Source: Stephanodiscus triporus (Eukaryota > Bacillariophyta > Thalassiosirophyceae > Thalassiosirales > Thalassiosiraceae). Taken from it: DNA of 25,087 bases. Positions 7,971 to 16,295 of the stretch are shown here, piece by piece; within the stretch, counting starts at the first letter, position 1; each line of letters begins with the position of its first letter. The notes beneath the pieces were generated by a model. It did no database searches, was not told the origin of the DNA, and was given only the letters and a program-made list of their open reading frames with translations. Both the position numbers and the translations under genes were made by a program. The stretch covers positions 1-25,087 of the forward strand of contig JALLAZ010000681.1 in assembly GCA_036939755.1 (NCBI GenBank), written 5' to 3'.

Positions 7971-9605
7971 TTAATCACTATCTTCCTCATCGGACGAATC
8001 ATCTACACCTTTCAACGTGCTTCCCATCTCTTCCATCTGACGTTTCAACTCTGCTCTGGAAATCTTGATCATGTTCTTAGTTGATTTGATTTCTTTCTCT
8101 AACTTTTCAATCTTATCATTGTTTGCCCCAACATTCTCTAGCTTCTTCTTCTTTGCTTTATGTTTTTCTAAGTCTACTTCAAAATTCTTGATCACCCGTT
8201 GAGTTTGTTCGATACCATTCATTACTGCACCTCTGTTAAGTTTGGCTCGCTCATTGACCTCACAATCATTTTTGGCAAGCAGCTGCAAGATCTCTCTCTG
8301 GGTCTCATTAGATGAGTTCCTTGCGGCCGCCATATCTCGCATTGAGTTCATCAACTGAACTAAATCACCATTATTGTCTCTCTTTCCAAATACAGGAGAC
8401 CGCCTTGGTGTAGTCCGTGACAAGTCGGACTGACTACATCCTTCATTAAAGGAGTCACCACGATGTGGTTCTTCCTCACCAATGCTATAGGAGTAGTCTG
8501 TCTCACCTTCACCAGTATAGACGTCGCCAATACCCATATGAGCTGGTAGTGGATCCTTTTTCTCAACAAATACAAAATTGTACATTTTATCCCACATGTA
8601 AATGAGTGACAAATACAAATTGCTGTTCTGCCCATTAATGTATGTCGCAGTGCGCGTGTCATCATGCTCCCACCAGTTTGAGAAATTTGCTTCATTACCA
8701 TCACCTCCACCTGTACCCATCATGTATTTGTCCATCATTGCTTGGTATTCTTTGGCGACCAGCTTGAAAATAGCCTGCACTTCTTTATTTTGCCAAGGCA
8801 ACTCGATTCTACTATCATTGTTAGGATCAAACTGTGCGTACTCCTCAAAAGTTCCTGCTCCTAACCGCTCATCAATCTTGTTAGCTGTTTCTTGATCCTC
8901 CCATTGCTCTGGAAGCGTGACTACTACCTCTTTGTCCACAAATTTTGCATGTAGGAGTTGGAATCCTCGACGGCTCTTGGCGGCAGCAGCATCCAGCTCC
9001 AAACGTGTCCCTCCCTTTGTTTTGCCAAGCATGTCAGGGATAAGTTCCCTTATGTCCTCATTAGTCATGGAAATGCCTAAGGCACGAACTTTGTCATCAG
9101 TGGTTGGCCTCCTCGATTCAGCAACTTTACCATAATTACTGTAACAAACAGAGATGACATCTCTTTGGGGCAGAACAAAGAGCCGGTCCATTGTTTCAAA
9201 CTCACTGGAGTTGAACAACTGCAAAGGAACCTCGCCTTGGGGTCTACTATGAACGTCAGACCTACTTACTTCGATTCTTCTCTTGGCAATAATTTTCCCA
9301 ATTACGTGGATTGCCTTGGTTTTGTTTTTATTGCTTGGCAGCCTTGGGAAAAGATTGTCATGGTCGGCCATCTTCTTGTACAACTCTTCAGCAAGCTTGT
9401 ATAGTGATGGATACATCAACCCCACGAAGTGAATCTTTCCCTTCACTGCGGCCCTTGATTTATTATTCGCAAACCTCTCCCTCTCCTTATCAGACATCGG
9501 TTGTCCTCTATCTTGTAAGAGCCGGAAATATAAATCTTCGTTGAGATATACATCACTATTCCCAACAACTGCCTGGGCAGCTTCCTCGCCAGCAGCAGCC
9601 ATCAT
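7971..9605 (-). CDS. Harbinger accessory protein with C-terminal coiled coil, no recognised DNA-binding domain
   Basis: Second gene of the Harbinger element, 544 residues from ATG 9605. In known PIF/Harbinger systems the partner protein is a Myb/SANT- or trihelix-like DNA-binding protein that helps the transposase enter the nucleus and bind the ends; by position this should be that partner. I do not see a clear Myb/SANT tryptophan pattern. Visible features are a basic N-terminal third, a Trp-containing middle segment (about 255-345), an acidic Ser-rich linker, a long heptad-like Lys/Glu coiled coil (about 440-530) and a final acidic tail DDSSDEEDSD. The frame is fully open and the base composition matches the transposase. 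The function is inferred from context only. Confidence 0.75.
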   Translation of the reverse strand: MMAAAGEEAAQAVVGNSDVYLNEDLYFRLLQDRGQPMSDKERERFANNKSRAAVKGKIHFVGLMYPSLYKLAEELYKKMADHDNLFPRLPSNKNKTKAIHVIGKIIAKRRIEVSRSDVHSRPQGEVPLQLFNSSEFETMDRLFVLPQRDVISVCYSNYGKVAESRRPTTDDKVRALGISMTNEDIRELIPDMLGKTKGGTRLELDAAAAKSRRGFQLLHAKFVDKEVVVTLPEQWEDQETANKIDERLGAGTFEEYAQFDPNNDSRIELPWQNKEVQAIFKLVAKEYQAMMDKYMMGTGGGDGNEANFSNWWEHDDTRTATYINGQNSNLYLSLIYMWDKMYNFVFVEKKDPLPAHMGIGDVYTGEGETDYSYSIGEEEPHRGDSFNEGCSQSDLSRTTPRRSPVFGKRDNNGDLVQLMNSMRDMAAARNSSNETQREILQLLAKNDCEVNERAKLNRGAVMNGIEQTQRVIKNFEVDLEKHKAKKKKLENVGANNDKIEKLEKEIKSTKNMIKISRAELKRQMEEMGSTLKGVDDSSDEEDSD

Positions 9606-9737
9606 TATAGTAGCATCAATGACGCGGGGGGGGGATTATTTCATGCGTTGTGGGACAGCGCACGATGGGGGAGGAGCTATCCCTATCGGGCCGCGGTGGA
9701 GGGCACAGAAAGGGGGTCGCAGTCGAATCGTACCTCG

Positions 9738-9818
9738 AATCGTACCACAAATCGTGCAAAAACCTCGAAAATCGTACGTCGTTTTTGAGGAGGTTTTCGC
9801 ACGATTTGTGGTACGATT
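9738..9818. repeat. subterminal hairpin of the Harbinger element
   Basis: A 29-bp arm at 9738-9766 pairs with 9790-9818 with one mismatch, around a 23-base loop. The arms contain AATCGTACC and GGTACGATT, and a smaller palindrome of the same word follows at about 9822-9840. This parallels the palindrome at 5804-5934 in the MITE. Confidence 0.85.
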
Positions 9819-9880
9819 TGTGGTACGATAAATCGTACCACAAATTGTACCAAAAAATTCCCCTGACAGAACCGGCCTAA

Positions 9881-10565
9881 GTGTCCCACGTACAGTCGTA
9901 CCAGGACCATAAATCATGCAGACAACCGTCATGCGGCTTTGGCCCATACATACCGTGGCCTGTGACGCACAATGACGCCCCAGCCAAGCGCATAGGCGTC
10001 ATCCCCACACCATGGGCGATGATGCATGCGTTTTGTTTGGTAGAAATCCTTCAGGCGCATGAGTAGTTAGTGCCATTGTAGACAGCGATTTTCGTTACTT
10101 TTTGGAGTGCACTCTATTCAGACGTGTGAGTGTGGGGTGGATATTGACGGAGAGAAGGGGGGTGAAAGTGAGATGTGAGGATGAAGGCGCCGATAGGCGC
10201 CATATACTAAGATAGATTGGATGGGTCGAATAAGACAAGAACCTGAATAAAAACTTTTGCGGAGGAACAAGATTTTTATTGTTGAAATACTTTGGTACGG
10301 TGGAGATCAAATCCTGCTTAACTATCGCAGTGTGACTTAACATATCTTTTTACTTGAGTTTGAACCTGGGGTAATCCTAGGTCCTAGAGTGCTGCCTTGA
10401 TGCAATGGTCAATTATCACGCCTTGGGTTACCTAGTCTCACCCAGCAAACTCTTTGACAAAAGCTAAATTAAAGCAACTATCGTACATAAAGATGATCGT
10501 AGCCTTTCAACAAATTTTACCATACACATATTATATTACCTTTTGCCAGAGTCATTGCTCACCAA
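9881..10565. other. intergenic, AT-rich, no gene seen
   Basis: This lies between the right end of the Harbinger element and the stop of the alpha-kinase gene. Only short open frames are present, with no recognisable protein, RNA gene or repeat. It presumably contains the 3' UTR of the minus-strand alpha-kinase gene. Confidence 0.5.
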
Positions 10566-12806
10566 CTAATTCTCCCTGAAATTAGTGCACTGGGCGCTTT
10601 CTTGGCGCCAGTCACAACTCCACTCTTTGTTGTGAGCAGATAGATGGAGGATTTTGCAAATTTTTGTGCACTTGTGGGTCTTAAAGAAAGCAGACATTCC
10701 TGACCTTCCTTTGTCTGTCCTGCCAAAGACCATTCGCCTCCCTTTAGTAGAGGCATAGTGTATCGCTGGGTCTGTCAACTCAATCATGGGTGGGATCACA
10801 TCTGTATTGAATACACCTTGTAGGTCGCATACCATTACCTTTTTACGTGTGAAGCGATAAGTAAAGTGTGTGAATGCCTCTGTGGGATTGAAAGGATGAG
10901 AATAACATGTTAGTAATAAAATGATAGCACAAAAAATCCGCTGACGATGTCGCAATTTTGAAACTCACGAAGATAGTCAGATGGGTCTATGTCATTCTTA
11001 TTGTGATAATTCGCTTCATCCTCGTTATCACCGCTATCCGATTCCACATCCGAAACACTATCATCATCGTTGGAATCCTTGTCGCCTTCTTCGAGTGCAC
11101 CAAGTTTCCGGTTCATCTCCCTTAGGAGCTCTTTCATCTCGAACTCGACATCAATGGGATTGTGGGCGCGCTTCTGACCGAGTACGCTCCCGTTGTTGTC
11201 ATTCCATTTCGTCCAACAGAAGCGGTCGGTGTCAAGCATCTTTTCAACCAACATACCTCGTTCACCAGTAGGCCAGCTAGGGTCCTTGAGAAGCAAGACA
11301 GAACAGCTTAAAAAGCATAGCTGAGGAGTGCTGCTTGGAGTGTAACTAGGACTTCTACGGAGACGCTCATTAAACTCATTGGCAAGATAACTTGCAAGGT
11401 CTTGTGTTTCAGCAAAACGTTCATGAAACGCAACCCTTTCTCGTTCATTGTACTTGGTTTCTTTCACAACCATATCTTGAAAGACAAAACCTTTGGTGTT
11501 TTCTATATCAGAAAGATGAAATGGAATGCTACGTGCTCGGCACCCATCCCAATATAGTTGCAATTAACAGTAAGGTATTGCGGAGGCACATACTTTCTCT
11601 CAAGAGCTTCCTTAGGGTTGGAATGGACTGCTGCAAGAGGCAGTGTTGGAACATGCTCAAGCCTTTTCAATCGCGGACTGTAAACGAAATGGTCGAGAAT
11701 CTTGAAGTACAACCACTTGCATTTTGGAAAAGATTTCTTCTCTGAAGTCAAGTCACTCCGTTCAGTGAAACCCCTTCTTCCACCTTCTTGCAATATTACT
11801 CTTGTTTCCATTGTGCTTTTGACCATACTCAATATTGAAAATGATATCGAAATGGCTGTTCTATCGCAATGCTCAAAGGAGCCTTTTGCGCCGGATGCAA
11901 TCGAAGCATCTGCCATTGCTTTCAATGGTTCAAACTGATCGTTGACATTCCCAAGTCCTACCATGCTTACAGTCAGGGAATCTCTAAACCTGGATGCAAT
12001 CGCTGTGATTGCATCGTTCATTGACTCGTATGATTCCTGGGCAGAAACGTGGAGCTTCATGTGATCGGTAGACTTTCCGTTGGAAAAAAGTATACCAAGA
12101 GTGCCAGTTGATCGTGGTATACCAAATTAAGTAATTGATGCACTTTTTCCAAAGCTGGAAGATAATTGCTCCCTCCTGTCAACTCATCCATTAGCGGTGC
12201 ATGCTCCCGACTTTTGAAGGTCTGAGTGTCACGATGCCACAAGATTTTGTTGTACACAGACCAACTAATTGGCTCCCTTGAAAATTCAATACCAGGCTGC
12301 TCTCCAAATTTGACAAGGGATACCAAGTCGGAGTTGACAGCAGTATTGCTGAAGAGCTGTTCTGCAATGAACTCTAATGCAGTCATGCTGAATGCTGCAT
12401 GTTGACTGTCGCGATACAAGTGCACATCATTTTTCTTTGACAGCATGGAACCGCTGTTGTCAATCACAATGACAGTGTGCGATGTAGATAGCTCGGGCTT
12501 TTGTTCAAGCAAATGTTTCACCTTGTCGTTTGCCTCCATCGTCTTGAAATCTACAGCTGCTTCAGGAAGGGGGGAGGGATATGCAGTTACTTCTCGCCTC
12601 ATATCTTCATCCGTGATGAAAGTAATACCGTCATGCTCGACCATCCATCTTGCACCCCATACCCTCGTAACTGTCCCATACTTGAGAGCCCGCTGGAGAT
12701 CTCGCTTGTCAATATCCCTCTGTTCCCGGCGGAGCCGATCGTGTTCGGAGGATAGGATTGTGATTAGGCTGGTATTTTTACCAGTATATCCATTGTTAGC
12801 CACCAT
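10566..12806 (-). pseudogene. VWA-domain alpha-kinase (VwkA-like), two frame breaks
   Basis: Related to Dictyostelium VwkA: a von Willebrand A domain followed by an atypical alpha-kinase domain that phosphorylates Ser/Thr. ATG 12806 opens a VWA segment with the MIDAS motif DNSGSM (D116, codon at 12461-12459). The alpha-kinase N-lobe Lys sits in VVKE (about 11473). A 89-bp GT-AG intron (10880-10968) is removed in phase 1 to give QAFTHFTY. The C-lobe shows CDLQG, LTDPAIH, the Gly-rich GRTDKGRSGM and the zinc-site residues THKCTKIC. The stop is at 10566. The frame is lost at a T6 run (12084-12089), where the other frame continues with the expected FSNGKSTDH, and again somewhere within 11503-11563, ahead of the VVKE block. 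Both are small shifts, so this is either a recent pseudogene or base-calling error. It is AT-richer than its GC-rich neighbours. Confidence 0.75.
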
Positions 12807-13654
12807 CTTTTCCCCACATTACATTATGGGGATTAAGTCTGGTTTGGGGGGGGGAGAAGGTTGATATCCACATTATGGTAGAGAATGAAATTTTCGGGAA
12901 AGAGTGAAATTTTCACACAAAACTCATATTGTACTATTCTTAAGTAACTTATCACATCATAGCACATACAATACCACCTGTCTTGTTCAAACCGGATCGT
13001 TTTTTGGAAGGGCAGTGAAATTGATGTCACGCATCACCAAAATGTCAATTCTTCTTTTGTGCGCCATGTGTTGAGCACTTGACTTGATCTGACAGAACCA
13101 GGTTTCCTACCGCAACACCTCGGGCGAGAGAAAGATCGCGCTCGCGCCTTCAAGGCCATCGATTCAACCGAGTCTATCGGATGTATGTGGTGGCCCGCTT
13201 ACCTATTGGGTTTTCGAGTTCTTCGTGATTGCGGAGACGCCGTGATGAGCCTCTTAATAGAGTGCATTCCCCGTCATGACATTTACCTCTTATTACACGT
13301 CAAGTGCGACTTCTTTTCGCAGTGTATCACCCCCAAGTTCATGGGCGTCATTCATGACAAGCAGATTATCAAGGAAGTCCATCGTTCATGCTTGGAGATA
13401 AGATTACTAAATGCGTCGTCGTTATAACGCATTGAAAATCCAGGCAATTTATGATGCTAGCCACGGAGCGAACGAATCGAACGAAAAGTGTAACGTGCCT
13501 ACGGTGTCCTGTCACCCTTGAACATATGGATATTGGACACTCCCTCTTTGAACTTCTCCTCGATATGTCTCGCGTGAAACTGGGGCGATTAAGTGCGCCC
13601 ATTTGAATCACGGGGGCGTGCCCCTCCCCCCCCAGGGCTATTGACTGACAAAAG
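12807..13654. other. intergenic, no confident gene; TIR-like fragment
   Basis: This lies between the start of the alpha-kinase gene and the stop of the SET gene. A plus-strand frame at 13185-13427 (80 residues) and a minus-strand one at 13369-13611 are open, but neither resembles a family I know. Composition switches from AT-rich to GC-rich around 13.1 kb. CTGACAGAACC at 13089-13099 matches the inner right terminus of the Harbinger element. Confidence 0.45.
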
Positions 13655-14702
13655 TCAAGAATCGAAGAATAAATGACTCCGTCGTTTCAGCAACTCCGCA
13701 ACTGGCTCCTTCACCCCCGGCACGAATCCGTACCTGGTGAAGAACTTGTGCGGCGGTATGACGTCGTCGTTCTCTTCCCGGTATCGATGGAACAACTCCT
13801 CGCCTGCTCCCAAGTCCTTCCCAGCGCGCAGTAACACGAAGTCGTCGTACGGTTCAAGGATCGTATTCGGAACGTTGGAGTGTTGTAATATATCGATCAA
13901 AGGGAGCAACACGTTCTCCACCTCGACGACTGTCGTTCCGTCGATGTTGTCGTGTTCAACCTCCTCCGCGAAGCTACGGGATAGGGCTATGACGAATGCT
14001 CCCCTCACCGCCCTGTCCAGTCTTTCGCCCGGTGCCGAGTTCGCAGCAGGGTCGATTTTCTTGTTACCATCTCGGTCGCATCGCCTCGACGCCGCCATGA
14101 CGTTTCGATCGGTCGGTACCACGAAGTCATTCATTAATTTGACGGCGTCGTCCACGGTTTTCCGTATCAGCAACGCATCGTCGTACGCTCGACTGCCACC
14201 GAGTAAGGTGCGCACCTCCTCGTCCGACCAGAACAACACGTGATCCTGCCCCGACGTCCCGCCCCGTTCCCACGGCAGGCTTCGTAGGTAGGGCATCCTG
14301 CTCCTCCTCCCGCCGTCGCCGTCGTCGTCGTCGTCGTCGTCCTCCTCCTCCTCCTCCTCCGTCGTCCTCGACGACGCCAACCGCTCCATCGCGATCCACC
14401 CCGCGATTAGCAACATGCCGTAACTCGAGACTCCCTCGTTCCCGAGACGACGGAAGCCGTCGCCCCATCGCGCATCGTCCAACGCGTCCTCCTGCGTCAC
14501 GCAGCACTCCCGCGGCACTCGCAACAAAAGCTCGTCCGTCCGCACGGACGAGTTTACGAAGCCGCCGCACCCTCCCAGGGTCGACGGACGGATCGCGAAT
14601 TTGGGCGAAACGTACGCATTCGGATTACGTCGCATCCACGACAGGAGGTCGGAGTGCGCGACGGTCACGGGGCCGCCTCCTCCCCCCGCCGCGGCGACTT
14701 CG

Positions 14703-14735
<33 letters not shown>

Positions 14736-15091
14736 CGCGCGTCGTCGACGATCGCGCGCGGCGACGATCTGTCGACGTTGTTGTCTCGTCCGAAACCCCC
14801 GCCCCCGGCCTTGTTCTTCTTCTTCTTCTTCTTCTTGTCACTCGCGACGACGGCACCACCGAGCGTCCCGGTCGATTTCGGACCGTCGGTAGCGGTCGAC
14901 CTCCCATTCGAGGCCTTCCCCTTCGCCGCGGCCTCGAGCGTTATCGTCGGCGGAGGACGACGAGGTCGTCGTCGGGGGTCGGTGGTCGTCCTCCGGGGCG
15001 GGGCACCGGCGACCGCGGGCACCGGCGCGAACGCGCCTGCGGCCGTGGCGGCGACGACGATGACGGCATGCAGGAAGATGGCGACTACCAT
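13655..15091 (-). CDS. plastid-targeted SET-domain protein lysine methyltransferase
   Basis: Predicted SAM-dependent methyltransferase of the Rubisco-LSMT/SETD group, directed to the plastid. ATG 15091 is chosen because it opens a hydrophobic signal peptide (residues 2-18) ending in AAGAFAPV. The A-F-A-P junction (predicted cleavage between A20 and F21) is the bipartite plastid pre-sequence of diatoms and relatives. The longer frame to 15280 starts with GTG and would bury the signal. The protein has 478 residues and no intron. A basic, Thr/Gly-rich linker reaches about residue 130, then the SET core starts near GGCGGFVNSS. C-terminal SET motifs are DILQHSNVPN (400-409), where most relatives have NHS instead of QHS, and GEELFHRY (430-437). 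The chain ends about 40 residues later, so the C-terminal Rubisco-binding domain of classical LSMT is absent. An acidic/CGT-coded insert lies near residues 245-265. It is divergent from the TMX-like gene. Confidence 0.85.
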
Positions 15092-15254
15092 CAATTTTTG
15101 TTTTCCACGAACTTCGGTAGATTGTGTTTGGCTGTCTGTCGGTCGTCCTGGCGGGGCTTTTCCAGGGGGTTTGAGGGGGGGAAAGCCCGAATCCCGGAGT
15201 CGGAGAGAACACCCAAAAAAAATCAAAAATTGCGAAGCTCCCGAAAAGAAAACA
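15092..15254. promoter_or_regulatory. shared divergent promoter region (163 bp)
   Basis: Only 163 bp separate the start codons of the SET gene (minus) and the TMX-like gene (plus), so both promoters and leaders must fit here. The plus-strand start has the context aacaATGG. No TATA-like box stands out. Confidence 0.5.
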
Positions 15255-16295
15255 ATGGAGGCGAAAGCAACGACGACCACCGTCGCCGTCCGCGCGCGTC
15301 TTCATTGGCGTCAAAGGTCATGGATCCGCCGCGCGCCGTTATTATCCCTGCTCCTGCTCGTCGTCGGCATTGCGATAACTCGCAATAACGACGGCGTCGC
15401 GTCGGCGGGATTTGTTGATACCGGTTCCCCCGGAGCCGATGGCAAGCGGGGCGTGATCCCGCTAACCGCGAAGAACTTCGATTCGTCGTTGAGGGACGGA
15501 AATGTTTGGCTTATCGAATTCTACGCTCCATGGTGAGAGAAGACTGACATCGATGTTTCCCCGACAGTGCTATTTTGTTTTGTTCGTCATCAAGAAGGAT
15601 GCGACAGCTGAGGATGTTTGGGATTATGGATACTCGTGAAATGTTAATGGATACACGGGAAGGGAGGGAGAGGAGAATGAAATTCTTGACGAACCCGGGG
15701 CTGGTGACCGTGACGTATTCTTTGTTCACTCGTTCTCTTCTCAGCCATCGTTTCGCGCGAAAAATCACGCTCGATCCCCCGCCCCCCCTCCCCCGCCCTC
15801 GACAGGTGCGGTCACTGCACGCGCTTCGCCTCGACGTACGAACTCGTGGCGAATCAGCTCCACTCCGATCATGCGAAAGCGGGCGTCACGCGCAAGGTGA
15901 ACGTCGCGAAAATCGACGGCGCCGCCGAACGCGCCCTGTCCTCCCGATTCGACGTACACGGCTTTCCATCCTTCTACCTGGTGGATGGGTGGACGGTGCG
16001 CGAATTCAAGGGCAATCGATCCCAGGAGGGGCTGATCCAATTCGCATTGACGGGATACGAGGATACCGAGCCGGTGCCGTTCGTTACGGGTCCCTTCGGA
16101 CCGATGGGACAGATCCGGTCGCTCTTGATGAGGAGCGGCGCGTGGATCGTGGGACTGTACGAGAATCTTACGCGCGCTAGGGGCATGAGGCCGTTGATCG
16201 CGATGTCCGTCTTGTGCGTCGGCGGGCTGGCCGTGGGACTCGTGTCGATTGTCATCCTGGGCGTCGCGTTTTTACCCAAAGAAAAATCGGAATAA
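15255..16295 (+). CDS. ER transmembrane thioredoxin-related protein (PDI family, TMX-like)
   Basis: Predicted membrane-bound thiol-disulfide oxidoreductase of the ER. ATG 15255 has a good context. Exon 1 is 15255-15532, a 273-bp phase-2 GT-AG intron (15533-15805) follows, and exon 2 is 15806-16295; together they encode 255 residues. The intron splits the Trp codon directly before the active site, so splicing creates WCGHC (CGHC at 94-97). The N-terminus has an Arg-rich stretch and a hydrophobic signal segment (about 27-42), then a thioredoxin fold (FYAPW, GFPSFYLVDGW with the cis-Pro region). One transmembrane helix lies at about 222-247. The tail ends KEKSE, a KxKxx di-lysine retrieval signal, so the topology is lumenal thioredoxin domain and short cytosolic tail. 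CGHC is the motif of TMX3 and PDI proper rather than TMX1 (CPAC). It is divergent from the SET gene. Confidence 0.92.

Larger units (their letters stand above)
6213..9880. mobile_element. complete-looking autonomous PIF/Harbinger DNA transposon (3662 bp)
   Basis: The element spans 6216-9877. The terminal inverted repeats start GGCCCGTTCTATCA (left) and, reverse-complemented, GGCCGGTTCTGTCA (right), 12 of 14 identical. The flanks are TTA (6213-6215) and TAA (9878-9880), so the target duplication is imperfect at its central base. Inside are an intact DDE transposase on plus and one accessory gene on minus, converging 31 bp apart, a standard two-gene Harbinger plan. Subterminal copies of GGTACGATT/AATCGTACC occur at both ends (about 6250-6300 and 9723-9850). 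A hairpin (9738-9766 with 9790-9818) lies 59 bp from the right end. The element is clearly AT-richer than the flanking host genes. Confidence 0.9.

Noticed and set aside
9616..9947. Several overlapping open frames of 75-103 codons on both strands
   Set aside because: They lie in the subterminal palindromes of the Harbinger element and translate the AATCGTACC repeats.
12031..12095. A 59-bp GT-AG intron that could explain the first break in the alpha-kinase gene
   Set aside because: It would restore frame, but it removes FSNGKSTDH, which fits the conserved VWA strand and loop in the alternative frame. A one-base homopolymer error explains the data better.
15092..15280. 63-codon N-terminal extension of the SET protein
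   Set aside because: It starts with GTG, overlaps the leader of the divergent TMX-like gene, and would hide the signal peptide and A-F-A-P motif.
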